Source: Comamonadaceae bacterium
GTDB taxonomy: Bacteria; Pseudomonadota; Gammaproteobacteria; Burkholderiales; Burkholderiaceae_C
Direction: 5' to 3'
Length of the DNA stretch: 61,907 bases
Assembly: GCA_947372865.1 (NCBI GenBank)
Contig: CANBVJ010000001.1
Span: forward strand, 145,772 to 207,678
Shown here: positions 43,217 to 52,293 of the stretch, piece after piece
Layout: each line of letters starts with the position of its first letter
Position numbering within the stretch: position 1 is the first letter of the stretch
Translations under genes and position numbers: made by a program
The notes under the pieces: model-generated
Told to the model about the DNA's origin: nothing
Database searches by the model: none
What the model saw: only the letters and a program-made list of their open reading frames with translations

Positions 43217-44653
43217 ATGGCAATTGCGAATCAGCGGGCAGCGAGCTACAACGACACAGTCGTTCGGCAATTTGCCATCATGACGGTGGTCTGGGGTGTG
43301 GTCGGTATGTTGGTGGGCGTAATCATTGCTGCCCAACTGGCTTGGCCCGAGCTCAATTTGGGTATTCCATGGCTCAGTTATGGTCGCTTGCGGCCCCTGC
43401 ACACCAACGCGGTGATTTTTGCGTTTGGCGGTTGCGGCCTGTTTGCGTCAGCCTACTACGTGGTGCAGCGCACTTCGCAAGTGCGCCTGTTTGGCGGCAG
43501 TTTGGCCAGCTTTACCTTCTGGGGCTGGCAACTGGTGATTCTGGCGGCCGCCATTTCGCTGCCCCTGGGTTACACCCAGGGCAAGGAATACGCCGAGCTG
43601 GAGTGGCCGATTGATATCTTGATCACCCTGGTCTGGGTGTCGTTTGCCATTGTGTTTTTCGGCACCTTGGGTACGCGCAAGGTCAAGCACATTTATGTGG
43701 CCAACTGGTTTTTTGGTGCCTTTATTCTGGCGGTAGCCTTGCTGCATCTGGTCAACAGCGCAGCCATTCCCGCCGGTTGGATGAAGTCGTACTCGGCCTA
43801 TGCCGGCGTGCAAGACGCCATGGTGCAGTGGTGGTACGGCCACAATGCGGTGGGCTTTTTCCTGACCGCAGGCTTTTTGGGCATGATGTATTACTTCATC
43901 CCCAAGCAAGCCGGTCGCCCCGTTTACAGCTACCGCTTGTCCATCGTCCACTTCTGGGCGCTGATCTTTACCTACATGTGGGCGGGCCCGCACCATCTGC
44001 ATTACACCGCCTTGCCTGACTGGACCCAGTCGGTGGGCATGGTGTTTTCGCTGATTCTTCTGGCTCCGAGCTGGGGCGGCATGATCAACGGCATCATGAC
44101 CCTGTCGGGCGCCTGGCACAAACTGCGTGACGACCCGATCCTGCGCTTCCTGATCGTATCTCTGTCCTTCTACGGTATGAGCACCTTTGAAGGCCCGATG
44201 ATGTCCATCAAGACGGTCAATGCTCTGAGCCATTACACCGACTGGACCGTGGGCCACGTGCACTCCGGCGCCTTGGGCTGGGTGGGTCTGGTGACCATGG
44301 GCTCCATGTACTACCTGATTCCCCGCCTCTTTGGCCAAAAGCAGATGTACAGCGTCAAAGCCATTGAGGTCCATTTCTGGACGGCTACCGTGGGCATCGT
44401 GATTTACATCGCCGCCATGTGGATTGCCGGCGTGATGCAGGGCCTGATGTGGCGCGCCATCAATGCCGACGGCACCCTGACCTACACCTTTGTGGAATCG
44501 GTCAAGGCTACTTATCCCTTCTACGTGTTGCGTCTGCTGGGCGGCTTGCTGTACCTCAGTGGCATGCTGATCATGCTGTGGAACACCCTGAAAACCGCCA
44601 CCAATGGGCGCGCTGAGACGGTGATGATTCCCGCTGTCGCGGCCCACGCTTAA
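43217..44653 (+). CDS. ccoN: Cbb3-type cytochrome c oxidase subunit I (CcoN)
   Basis: Catalytic heme-copper subunit. I chose the ATG at 43217 ([20 protein letters not shown], 478 residues), preceded by AAAGGA; an earlier frame start at 43187 is less likely. Heme and CuB ligands are visible in [49 protein letters not shown] and [14 protein letters not shown]. The operon order is ccoN-O-Q-P. Confidence 0.98.
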   Translation: MAIANQRAASYNDTVVRQFAIMTVVWGVVGMLVGVIIAAQLAWPELNLGIPWLSYGRLRPLHTNAVIFAFGGCGLFASAYYVVQRTSQVRLFGGSLASFTFWGWQLVILAAAISLPLGYTQGKEYAELEWPIDILITLVWVSFAIVFFGTLGTRKVKHIYVANWFFGAFILAVALLHLVNSAAIPAGWMKSYSAYAGVQDAMVQWWYGHNAVGFFLTAGFLGMMYYFIPKQAGRPVYSYRLSIVHFWALIFTYMWAGPHHLHYTALPDWTQSVGMVFSLILLAPSWGGMINGIMTLSGAWHKLRDDPILRFLIVSLSFYGMSTFEGPMMSIKTVNALSHYTDWTVGHVHSGALGWVGLVTMGSMYYLIPRLFGQKQMYSVKAIEVHFWTATVGIVIYIAAMWIAGVMQGLMWRAINADGTLTYTFVESVKATYPFYVLRLLGGLLYLSGMLIMLWNTLKTATNGRAETVMIPAVAAHA

Positions 44654-44670
44654 ACCCGAAGGACCGAACC

Positions 44671-45297
44671 ATGGCAAAAGACACTTCCACTTCGAGCCTG
44701 TCGCACGAAAAAATCGAAACCAGCAACTTTCTGATGATTGTGCTGATCCTGCTGGTGCTGCTGGCTGGCGGTATGGTCGAGATCGTTCCCCTGTTTTTCC
44801 AGAAATCGACGACCGAACCGCTCAAGGGTGTGGCGCCTTACACCGCGCTGCAACTCGCTGGGCGCGACATTTACACCCGCGAGGGCTGCTACAACTGCCA
44901 TTCGCAGATGATTCGCCCCTTTAGGGCCGAGACCTTGCGCTACGGTCACTATTCAGTGGCGGGCGAGTCGGTGTATGACCACCCCTTCCAGTGGGGCAGC
45001 AAGCGCACCGGGCCTGACCTGGCCCGCGTGGGCGCGAAGTACAGCGACGAATGGCACCGCATCCACCTGACCAACCCGCGTGATCTGGTGCCTGAGTCCA
45101 ATATGCCCGCCTACCCCTGGTTGGCAGCAACCCCCGTGGACGCCGCAGTGATGCCCGCCCACATGACGGCGCTGCGCCGCGTGGGCGTGCCCTATACCGA
45201 CGCTGAAATTGCCAGCGCTGCCGAAGATGTCAAAGGCAAGACCGAACTTGACGCCACCATCGCCTATTTGCAGGTGCTGGGCTTGGCGCTGAAATAA
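44671..45297 (+). CDS. ccoO: Cbb3 oxidase monoheme subunit CcoO
   Basis: A 208-residue membrane-anchored c-type cytochrome. N-terminal anchor ([20 protein letters not shown]), heme-binding [11 protein letters not shown], and the conserved [20 protein letters not shown] and SNMPAYPWL segments with the distal Met. It lies 17 bases after ccoN. Confidence 0.98.
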   Translation: MAKDTSTSSLSHEKIETSNFLMIVLILLVLLAGGMVEIVPLFFQKSTTEPLKGVAPYTALQLAGRDIYTREGCYNCHSQMIRPFRAETLRYGHYSVAGESVYDHPFQWGSKRTGPDLARVGAKYSDEWHRIHLTNPRDLVPESNMPAYPWLAATPVDAAVMPAHMTALRRVGVPYTDAEIASAAEDVKGKTELDATIAYLQVLGLALK

Positions 45298-45312
45298 GCA
45301 CTGGAGACCCCT

Positions 45313-45450
45313 ATGGACGTCAACACCCTGCGCGCACTGGTCACCGTGGTGAGTTTTGCGATCTTTATCGCCATCATGGGCTGGGCGTGGTCCCGCCGGC
45401 GCGAAGCTGATTTCACCGAAGCGGCCAACCTGCCTTTCGAGCAGGATTGA
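45313..45450 (+). CDS. ccoQ: Cbb3 oxidase small subunit CcoQ
   Basis: A 45-residue single-pass protein (MDVNTLRALVTVVSFAIFIA, then IMGWAWSRRREADFTEAA) with the CcoQ/FixQ signature of a helix followed by an Arg/Glu-rich tail. It is located between ccoO and ccoP. It stabilises the oxidase complex. Confidence 0.94.
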   Translation: MDVNTLRALVTVVSFAIFIAIMGWAWSRRREADFTEAANLPFEQD

Positions 45451-45477
45451 TGGCAAACGCATGCACAAGGAAGCAAT

Positions 45478-46377
45478 ATGAGTGATTTCACCAGTAATTT
45501 TTGGGCCATCTATGTGGCCGCCATCACCGTCATCAGCATGCTGGCTTGCTTGCTGCTGTTGTGGTTTAGCGGCAAGGCGCGCGCCATGACGGCCAACGAC
45601 AACAGCACCGGCCACGTCTGGGACGGCGACCTGCGCGAGATGAACAACCCCCTGCCACGCTGGTGGGTATGGCTGTTTGTCATCACCGTGGTGTTTGGCT
45701 TTGTGTACTTAGCCCTGTACCCCGGCTTAGGCAAATCGACCGGCCAACTGGGCTGGACTGCCATCGGCCAATACGAAGCCGAGGTGAAAAAAGCCAATCT
45801 GGCTGAAGCGCCGCTGTACGCCAAGTTCACCGCCATGGCGCCAGAGGTAGTCGCCAAAGACCCGCAAGCCCACGCCATTGGCGAGCGCCTGTTCATGAAC
45901 AACTGCTCGCAGTGCCACGGCTCAGACGCACGCGGCTCCAAGGGCTTTCCTAATTTGACCGACGGCGACTGGCTGCACGGCGGAACCCCGGACAAGATCA
46001 AGGAAACGCTGACCCTGGGCCGTATTGGCCAAATGCCTCCCATGGCGGCCGCCGTGGGCACGCCTGACGACGTGAAGAACGTCGCCAACTACGTGCTGAG
46101 CCTGTCCGGCAGCCCGCACGACTCGGTACGCGCCGCCTTGGGCAAGTCAAAGTTTGCGGTATGCGCAGCCTGCCACGGTGCCGACGGCAAGGGCAACCAG
46201 GCCCTGGGCTCGCCCAACCTGACCGACAAGATCTGGCTGCATGGCTACGGCGAGAACGCCATCATCGCCATGGTCAACAACGGCAAGGTCAACCAAATGC
46301 CTGCGCAGGGCGAAAAGCTGACCCCAGCGCAGATCCATGTACTGGCAAGCTATGTCTGGAGCCTGTCGAATCCCTGA
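45478..46377 (+). CDS. ccoP: Cbb3 oxidase diheme subunit CcoP
   Basis: 299 residues. Two N-terminal hydrophobic segments (AAITVISMLACLLLLW and WWVWLFVITVVFGFVYLALY) are followed by two c-type heme sites, NNCSQCHGSDARGS and AVCAACHGADGKGNQ. The FixP-type segment GHVWDGDLREMNNPLPRWW is present. It passes electrons to CcoO. Confidence 0.98.
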   Translation: MSDFTSNFWAIYVAAITVISMLACLLLLWFSGKARAMTANDNSTGHVWDGDLREMNNPLPRWWVWLFVITVVFGFVYLALYPGLGKSTGQLGWTAIGQYEAEVKKANLAEAPLYAKFTAMAPEVVAKDPQAHAIGERLFMNNCSQCHGSDARGSKGFPNLTDGDWLHGGTPDKIKETLTLGRIGQMPPMAAAVGTPDDVKNVANYVLSLSGSPHDSVRAALGKSKFAVCAACHGADGKGNQALGSPNLTDKIWLHGYGENAIIAMVNNGKVNQMPAQGEKLTPAQIHVLASYVWSLSNP

Positions 46378-46440
46378 TACAGCGTGGCGTCGGCCCTGTG
46401 GGTCGGCGCCTGCCTGTGCGCAGCCGGCAGCGGCTGCTTC

Positions 46441-46469
46441 GGCTGATTGGCTCAGCCGCCCCCTTTTTT
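46441..46469 (+). terminator. Probable Rho-independent terminator after ccoNOQP
   Basis: A hairpin with stem GGCTGA/TCAGCC and a 5-base loop (46441-46457) is followed, after GCCCCC, by six T residues (46464-46469). It lies between ccoP and ccoG; the next gene starts 14 bases further on, so it may attenuate rather than stop transcription. Confidence 0.55.
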
Positions 46470-46483
46470 AAAGTGCTTCGCCC

Positions 46484-47950
46484 TTGACCTCTGATTCAAC
46501 GCCTGGCCGCAAGACCATCCCGATTGCGGTGTCGTCGGACACCAGTCCGATCACGCCACCCGAGGGCGCCAGCCCAGAGCTGATCTCGCTCTACGAATCC
46601 CACCAAAAGATTTACCCGCGCAGCGTCTCGGGTTTTTTCTCGCGCATGCGTTGGGCCACCGTGTTTCTGACGCAACTGGTGTTTTACGGTCTGCCCTGGT
46701 TGGACTGGGGCCAGCGCCAGGCGGTGTTGTTTGACCTGGGCACGCGGCGTTTTTATATCTTCAACCTGGTGCTGTACCCCCAGGACTTCATTTACCTCAC
46801 GGGCTTGCTGGTGATTTCGGCGTTATCGCTGTTTTTGTTTACCGCCGTGGCCGGGCGCCTGTGGTGCGGTTATGCCTGTCCGCAAACGGTGTACACCGAA
46901 ATTTTCTTGTGGATAGAAAAGCACACCGAAGGTGACCGCTCCGCGCGCATGCGCCGCGACGCGGCAGGTTTTTCCTTAGAAAAACTGGGGCGCAAAACCG
47001 CCAAGCACGCCATCTGGCTGGCGGTGGGCGTGTGGACCGGCTTTACCTTTGTGGGCTATTTCACGCCCATTACCGAGCTTGCGCGCGAATTCTTTACCTT
47101 GAACGTCGGCTCCTGGGAGGCGTTTTGGGTGTTCTTTTATGGCTTTGCCACCTACGGTAACGCTGGCTTCATGCGCGAGCAGGTGTGCAAACACATGTGC
47201 CCATATGCCCGCTTTCAAAGCGCCATGTTTGACAAAGACACGCTGATCGTCACCTATGACGCAGAGCGCGGCGAGCCCCGGGGCGCTCGCTCCAAAAAAC
47301 TCGATTTGTCGCAGTCCAGCCTGGGCGCCTGCGTGGACTGCAGCCTGTGCGTGCAGGTGTGTCCCACCGGCATTGACATCCGCAAGGGCCTGCAATACGA
47401 GTGCATTGGCTGCGGTGCCTGCGCCGATGTGTGCGACGAGGTGATGGACAAAATGAACTACCCGCGCGGTTTGGTGAAGTATTCCACCGAAAACGCCGTC
47501 AACGAACATTGGACGCAGAGCCAAACCCTGCGCCACGTGTTCCGTCCCCGTGTGCTGGTCTACACCTTGATTTTGTGGACCATCATTGGGCTGATGTTGT
47601 TTAGCTTGGCGCGGCGTCCGCCTTTCAAGGTAGACGTGGAGCGTGACCGCACCTCGCTGGCGCGCGAAGTGGACGGCGGCCTGATTGAGAACGTTTTTCG
47701 CCTGCAGATCATGAACGCTTCCGAGGCGCCGCAGCGTGTGCACATCCAGGCCGATGGTTTGACCGGTTTGACCGTGGTTACCGACCCGGATCTGGTGATC
47801 GATGCCGCCCAATCGCGCTGGGTGGTCGTGCGCCTGCAGGTGCCGGTCGAAACCGTCACCCCCGGTTCGCACCCCATTCATTTTGAAATCGACGGCCAGG
47901 ACAGCCAGGCTGTGGTCATCGAAAAATCCGTATTTATTGTTCCGCGCTAA
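46484..47950 (+). CDS. ccoG: Cbb3 oxidase accessory ferredoxin-like protein CcoG
   Basis: A membrane 4Fe-4S protein (FixG/RdxA family), reported as a Cu(II) reductase in cbb3 assembly. The 488-residue product starts at a TTG (no nearby ATG). It has membrane segments, CGYACPQTVYTEIFLWIEK, and two ferredoxin clusters (CVDCSLCVQVCPTGIDIR, YECIGCGACADVCDEVM), and an Ig-like C-terminal domain. It follows ccoP and precedes ccoH. Confidence 0.95.
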   Translation: MTSDSTPGRKTIPIAVSSDTSPITPPEGASPELISLYESHQKIYPRSVSGFFSRMRWATVFLTQLVFYGLPWLDWGQRQAVLFDLGTRRFYIFNLVLYPQDFIYLTGLLVISALSLFLFTAVAGRLWCGYACPQTVYTEIFLWIEKHTEGDRSARMRRDAAGFSLEKLGRKTAKHAIWLAVGVWTGFTFVGYFTPITELAREFFTLNVGSWEAFWVFFYGFATYGNAGFMREQVCKHMCPYARFQSAMFDKDTLIVTYDAERGEPRGARSKKLDLSQSSLGACVDCSLCVQVCPTGIDIRKGLQYECIGCGACADVCDEVMDKMNYPRGLVKYSTENAVNEHWTQSQTLRHVFRPRVLVYTLILWTIIGLMLFSLARRPPFKVDVERDRTSLAREVDGGLIENVFRLQIMNASEAPQRVHIQADGLTGLTVVTDPDLVIDAAQSRWVVVRLQVPVETVTPGSHPIHFEIDGQDSQAVVIEKSVFIVPR

Positions 47951-47958
47951 GGATTCTT

Positions 47959-48228
47959 ATGCAAAACATGCCCGCTACCTCTTCTGCACCCTGGTGGAAA
48001 TACGGCCACGTCTGGATGGTGCTCTCGGGCCCCGCCGTGGTGGTGGTCGCCAGCTTTTTCACCTTTTATCTGGCCTATATCGGAATGGATTCGCTGGTGG
48101 ATGAGGACTATTACCGCAAGGGCATCGAACTCAACCAGACCCAGGGCGCCGTTGCCACAAATCTAGCCCCCGCATTGCAGGCCCGCAACCACGCCGCCAC
48201 CGGTGTGGTGGTCAAGCCCAAGCAGTAG
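47959..48228 (+). CDS. ccoH: FixH/CcoH family protein
   Basis: An 89-residue single-pass membrane protein: WWKYGHVWMVLSGPAVVVVA, then the FixH-like YIGMDSLVDEDYYRKGIELN. It lies 8 bases after ccoG. Shorter than canonical FixH (about 150), with no clear periplasmic domain, as often seen in betaproteobacteria. It is likely involved in cbb3 assembly. Confidence 0.85.
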   Translation: MQNMPATSSAPWWKYGHVWMVLSGPAVVVVASFFTFYLAYIGMDSLVDEDYYRKGIELNQTQGAVATNLAPALQARNHAATGVVVKPKQ

Positions 48229-48272
48229 TTGTTGTGCCCAAACGCGCTCCACCAAGGACGCGAGCGAGCGCG

Positions 48273-49073
48273 TCAGGCGCAGTCTGGGCGGCCCAGAATG
48301 TCGCGCAGCAGGTCGCTGCGCAGAATGCGGATATTGCGCTTGTCCACTTCCACCAGGCCGTCTTCGGCAAATTTGGAAAAAGCGCGGCTCACCGTCTCTA
48401 GTTTGAGGCCCAGGTAGCTGCCGATTTCTTCGCGCGTCATGCGCAGCACCAGTTCTGACTGCGAAAAGCCCCGCGCGTGCAGGCGGTCCACCAGGTTGAG
48501 CAGGAACGCCGCGAGACGCTCCTCGGCGCGCATGCTGCCCAAGAGCAGCATGATGCCGTTCTCCCGGACGATTTCGCGGCTCATGATCTTGTGCACATGG
48601 CGCTGCATGGACGGAATGTCGCGCGAGAGCTCCTCAATGCGGTCAAAGGGCATGAGGCACACCTCGGCGTCTTCGAGCGCAATGGCGTTGCAGGTGTGGT
48701 GGTCGCTGGCAATGCCGTCCAGCCCCAGCACTTCACCAGCCATTTGGAAGCCAGTGACCTGCTCGTGCCCGTCTTCTGACGCCACATACGACTTGAAAAA
48801 TCCGGTGCGGATGGCAAACAGGCTGGTGAATTTTTCGCCGTTGTGAAACAGCAAACTGCCTTTTTTGACCTTGCGCCGCAGGTTGACCACCGAGTCAATC
48901 TGGTCGAGTTCGTCTCGGTTCAGGCCCAAGGGCATGCACAGTTCGCGCAAATTGCAGTTGGAGCACGCCACTTTGATGTTGTGGCTGTTGATAGGCACTA
49001 CCGTGGCGCTGCGCGCCGGGGGCATGGCGGCGGCGGGAGGGCTTGCAAGGGTCTTGGGTGCGGGATCAAACAT
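48273..49073 (-). CDS. fnr: Oxygen-responsive regulator Fnr
   Basis: A 266-residue Crp/Fnr-family regulator. The N-terminal iron-sulfur cysteines are present as CSNCNLRELC (Cys37, Cys40, Cys46), with the fourth at about Cys139 (EDAEVCLMPF). The helix-turn-helix reads EEIGSYLGLKLETVSRAFSK, with the ExxSR residues that read TTGAT half-sites. It is divergent from hemN across an FNR box, so it is probably autoregulated and controls the cco genes. Confidence 0.95.
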   Translation of the reverse strand: MFDPAPKTLASPPAAAMPPARSATVVPINSHNIKVACSNCNLRELCMPLGLNRDELDQIDSVVNLRRKVKKGSLLFHNGEKFTSLFAIRTGFFKSYVASEDGHEQVTGFQMAGEVLGLDGIASDHHTCNAIALEDAEVCLMPFDRIEELSRDIPSMQRHVHKIMSREIVRENGIMLLLGSMRAEERLAAFLLNLVDRLHARGFSQSELVLRMTREEIGSYLGLKLETVSRAFSKFAEDGLVEVDKRNIRILRSDLLRDILGRPDCA

Positions 49074-49119
49074 GGCTGACTACTCCTGGTGAACCGATTT
49101 TCGGGTCTCTCCGTGGATG

Positions 49120-49133
49120 TTGACACATGTCAA
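49120..49133. promoter_or_regulatory. FNR box between fnr and hemN
   Basis: TTGACACATGTCAA is a perfect palindrome of TTGAC half-sites with an N4 spacer. A CATTAT -10-like sequence at 49158-49163 places it near -41.5 for hemN, the class II activator position. On the other side it is 47 bases from the fnr start. Confidence 0.75.
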
Positions 49134-49188
49134 ATACACAAACCGTTGGCTGGTTCACATTATGAGGCTTGTCAATATATTACCTTGA

Positions 49189-50583
49189 ATGAACCCCATG
49201 CCAATTCCGGTGTCACTTGGTCTGCTCCAAAAATTTGACGTGGCGGGTCCCCGCTACACGTCCTACCCCACAGCCGACCGCTTTGTGGAGGCGTTTGGCG
49301 ACGAGGAATACAAACGCACGCTGGCGCAGCGCTTTAACGAAGAGGGCGCACGGCCCCAGCCACTGTCTTTGTATGTGCACATCCCGTTTTGCGCTTCGCT
49401 GTGCTACTACTGCGCTTGCAACAAGGTCATTACCAAGCACCACAGCCGCTCGGCCGAATACCTGCGCTACCTGGCGCTGGAGCTGGCGTTGCACACCGAT
49501 TTGATTGGCAAAGGCCGCACGGTGAGCCAGTTGCACTTGGGTGGCGGCAGCCCCACTTTCATGAGCGATGACGAACTGCGCGAGTTGATGGCCTTGCTGC
49601 AGCAGCATTTCCAGTTGGCGCCGGGCGCCGAGCTGTCCATTGAGGTTGATCCGCGCACGGTGGATGTGGCACGTATTGATGCGCTGGCGACTATGGGCTT
49701 TAACCGCCTGAGCTTTGGCGTGCAGGACTTTGACCCGGCCGTGCAAAAAGCCGTGCACCGCGTGCAACCGGCCGAGCAGGTGTTCTCACTGGTCCACGCC
49801 GCCCGCGAACGCGGCTTTGACTCGATCAACGTGGACCTGATTTACGGCCTGCCCCTGCAAAGCCCGGCGTCGTTTGACCGCACCTTGGCCCAAATTACCG
49901 AGCTGCGCCCGGACCGTATTGCCTTGTACGGCTATGCGCACCTTCCCTTGCGCTTTAAGCCCCAGCGCCGCATCAACGACGCCGAACTGCCCACAGCCAG
50001 CGCCAAAGTGGCGATGCTGGCGCGGTCGCTCGAAGCCTTGCTGGCGGTGGGCTATGTCTACGTGGGCATGGACCACTTTGCCCTGCCTAACGATCCGCTG
50101 GCAGTGGCCAAACGCCAGGGCCGCTTGCACCGCAATTTTCAGGGCTACAGCACCCAGCCCGACTGCGACCTGATCGCTTTGGGCGTGTCGTCCATCGGGC
50201 GCGTGGGCGCCACCTACAGCCAAAACGCCAAAACCCTGGACGAGTACTACGACCTGCTCAATCACGGCCGCTTTCCGGTGGTGCGCGGACTCGCACTCAC
50301 GCGTGACGATTTGCTGCGCCGCGCCGTCATCATGGCCATCATGTGCCAGGGTGCGTTGCACTTTGAGTCGATTGCGCTGGCCTATCTGGTGGATTTTCAG
50401 CGTTACTTTGCCACCGAGCTGGAGGCGCTCAAACCGCTGGCCGAGCAGGGTATGGTCAAGGTGGACGCCGACAGCATTGAAGTCACCGACACCGGTTGGT
50501 TCTTTGTGCGCGCCGTAGCCATGGTGTTTGACCGCCATTTGCAGGCCAACCTGCACCTGAACCGATTCTCCAAAATCTTGTAG
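49189..50583 (+). CDS. hemN: Oxygen-independent coproporphyrinogen III oxidase HemN
   Basis: Radical-SAM enzyme converting coproporphyrinogen III to protoporphyrinogen IX in heme synthesis without oxygen. The 464-residue product contains the HemN-type GPRYTSYPTADRF and the cluster motif HIPFCASLCYYCACNKVIT (CxxxCxxC), then LHLGGGSPTFMS. A start three codons later (ATG 49198) is possible. Placement next to fnr and the heme-rich cbb3 oxidase fits low-oxygen heme supply. Confidence 0.96.
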   Translation: MNPMPIPVSLGLLQKFDVAGPRYTSYPTADRFVEAFGDEEYKRTLAQRFNEEGARPQPLSLYVHIPFCASLCYYCACNKVITKHHSRSAEYLRYLALELALHTDLIGKGRTVSQLHLGGGSPTFMSDDELRELMALLQQHFQLAPGAELSIEVDPRTVDVARIDALATMGFNRLSFGVQDFDPAVQKAVHRVQPAEQVFSLVHAARERGFDSINVDLIYGLPLQSPASFDRTLAQITELRPDRIALYGYAHLPLRFKPQRRINDAELPTASAKVAMLARSLEALLAVGYVYVGMDHFALPNDPLAVAKRQGRLHRNFQGYSTQPDCDLIALGVSSIGRVGATYSQNAKTLDEYYDLLNHGRFPVVRGLALTRDDLLRRAVIMAIMCQGALHFESIALAYLVDFQRYFATELEALKPLAEQGMVKVDADSIEVTDTGWFFVRAVAMVFDRHLQANLHLNRFSKIL

Positions 50584-50602
50584 GCGCGGCTACCATCACC
50601 GG

Positions 50603-51295
50603 GTGAACAACCCCCTGATCTCCCTCGCAAGCACCGCCCTGTTGATGGGGCTGGTGGGCGGCCCGCATTGCGTGGCCATGTGCGGCGCTGCCTGCGCCGG
50701 CCTGGGCCAGGCGGCGGGGCCGCGCAAAAACCAGGCAATCTTTACTTTTCAGGCCGGGCGCGTGCTGGGCTATTCGGCCTTGGGTGCGCTGGCGGCGGCG
50801 TCCATGCAGGGCCTGGGCTGGCTTACGGTGCAATCCGCTGCGCTGCGCCCGGTGTGGAGCTTGCTGCACGTGGCGGCCCTGGTGCTGGGTTTGCTGCTGC
50901 TGTTCAAAGCCGAGCAACCGCGCTGGCTGGAGCGCGTGGGGCGTGGCGTTTGGCAGCGTGCGCGCGCGTTTGGCCAGCGCAGCGGCAGTGCGCCGCTGCT
51001 CTTGGGCATGTTGTGGGCCTTGTTGCCCTGCGGGCTCTTGTATTCGGCATTGTTGGTGGCGGCTTTGGCCGGTTCGGTGGCTGCTGGGGCCATGGTGATG
51101 GCGCTGTTTGCCCTGGGCACCAGTGTGTCCATGGTGGCGGGGCCCTGGCTGTGGCTGCGGCTGCGTGGCGACGCCGCTTTTGGCGGCCACAGTAGTTTGG
51201 GCGTACGTTTGGCGGGCGCGGCGCTTGCGCTGAGCGCGGCCTGGGCGCTTTGGATGGCTTTTGCCCGCAATGCCGCACCTTGGTGCGTGGGCTAG
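50603..51295 (+). CDS. TauE/SafE-family membrane protein near cbb3 cluster
   Basis: A 230-residue polytopic membrane protein from a GTG start, with an N-terminal GLVGGPHCVAMCGAACAGLG motif, typical of the TauE/SafE-like (DsbD-transmembrane-related) proteins that occur in cbb3 and copper-handling loci. A second Cys motif (LWALLPCGLLYSALLVAALA) lies mid-protein. It is 19 bases after hemN. A metal or thiol transport role in oxidase maturation is likely but unproven. Confidence 0.75.
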   Translation: MNNPLISLASTALLMGLVGGPHCVAMCGAACAGLGQAAGPRKNQAIFTFQAGRVLGYSALGALAAASMQGLGWLTVQSAALRPVWSLLHVAALVLGLLLLFKAEQPRWLERVGRGVWQRARAFGQRSGSAPLLLGMLWALLPCGLLYSALLVAALAGSVAAGAMVMALFALGTSVSMVAGPWLWLRLRGDAAFGGHSSLGVRLAGAALALSAAWALWMAFARNAAPWCVG

Positions 51296-51349
51296 TTTGC
51301 GCTGGCCGAGGGATGGCCGACGCGTCCGCAACCGGCCATGGATTGACGG

Positions 51350-52066
51350 CTAAAGCGGTTGCGGTGTCGCCAGCTCAACCAGTGCTTCGTGGCGCAAGAC
51401 GCGCACGTTGCGATTGTCCACGCTGATCAACTGGCTTGTGGACAGCTTCGAGAACACACGGCTCACGGTTTCTAGCTTCAGGCCCAAATAGCTGCCAATG
51501 TCCGCCCGCGTCATGCCCAACACCAGTTCAGAGCCCGAATATCCAAGCGCCTTGAGTCGTTCCAACAGATTGAGTAGAAAAGCCGCGACCCGTCCTTCGG
51601 CGCGCAAGCTGCCCAGCATGATGATGGCTTGGCTTTCGCGCAATATCTCGTTGCTCATCCATTGGTAAAACAGGTGTTGCACCGAGGGCAATTCGCGCGC
51701 CAGTGACTCGACGTGCTCAAACGGCATGGTGCAGACCTCTGCGTCCTCAATGGCGCTCACTTCGCAGGTGTGGCGCTCGCTGGCTATTCCCTGCAGGCCC
51801 AAGAGATCACCCGGCAGGTGAAAGCCAATGACCTGCTCCCTGCCTTGGCTGGACCTTATGCAGGACTTGAAGCCGCCTGACCGCACCGCATAAATATCCT
51901 GGAACGGCTGGCCGTGGCGGAACAGGCGCTCTCCCTTTTTTACCGACCGCGGCACAAATATCAGCTTTTGCACCCGTTCGAGTTCTTTGGCGGTCAAGCC
52001 GATGGCGCCAAACAGTTCGGATGGAATACAGCGCGGAAAAGGCGGTGTGGCACTGGTTTTGGGCAT
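51350..52066 (-). CDS. Fnr-like regulator lacking the N-terminal Fe-S cysteines
   Basis: A 238-residue Crp/Fnr-family paralogue, clearly related to the Fnr at 48273-49073 (shared EDAEVCTMPFEHVESLAREL, DIGSYLGLKLETVSRVFSKL). The recognition helix is nearly identical, so it should bind the same boxes. The CxxCx5C cluster is absent: only one cysteine (PFPRCIPSE) precedes the core. It should not sense oxygen by the usual cluster and may respond to another signal or compete with Fnr. Confidence 0.88.
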   Translation of the reverse strand: MPKTSATPPFPRCIPSELFGAIGLTAKELERVQKLIFVPRSVKKGERLFRHGQPFQDIYAVRSGGFKSCIRSSQGREQVIGFHLPGDLLGLQGIASERHTCEVSAIEDAEVCTMPFEHVESLARELPSVQHLFYQWMSNEILRESQAIIMLGSLRAEGRVAAFLLNLLERLKALGYSGSELVLGMTRADIGSYLGLKLETVSRVFSKLSTSQLISVDNRNVRVLRHEALVELATPQPL

Positions 52067-52293
52067 GGTTTATGGTGTTTTGTATTGCAATGGTGTGGCG
52101 ATTTGCATGGCGTACCCCATGAACGCCCTAGCGCAAGCAGGAGGCATTCATTGGTAAATAGTATCAAATAAATTATTTTTATGTTAATAAATGCATTCTA
52201 ATTTGGTAGCTCATGTGAACTGTTAACCGATATCTTGGCTATTTGGATCACCTCAAGCCCGTCCGAGGTGTGCGCCCCGGGGATAATGGACCA

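Noticed and set aside
52067..52293. FNR box before the second Fnr-like gene or dusA (TTGGTAAATAGTATCAA)
   Set aside because: The half-sites are separated by the wrong spacing and the left half is poor.
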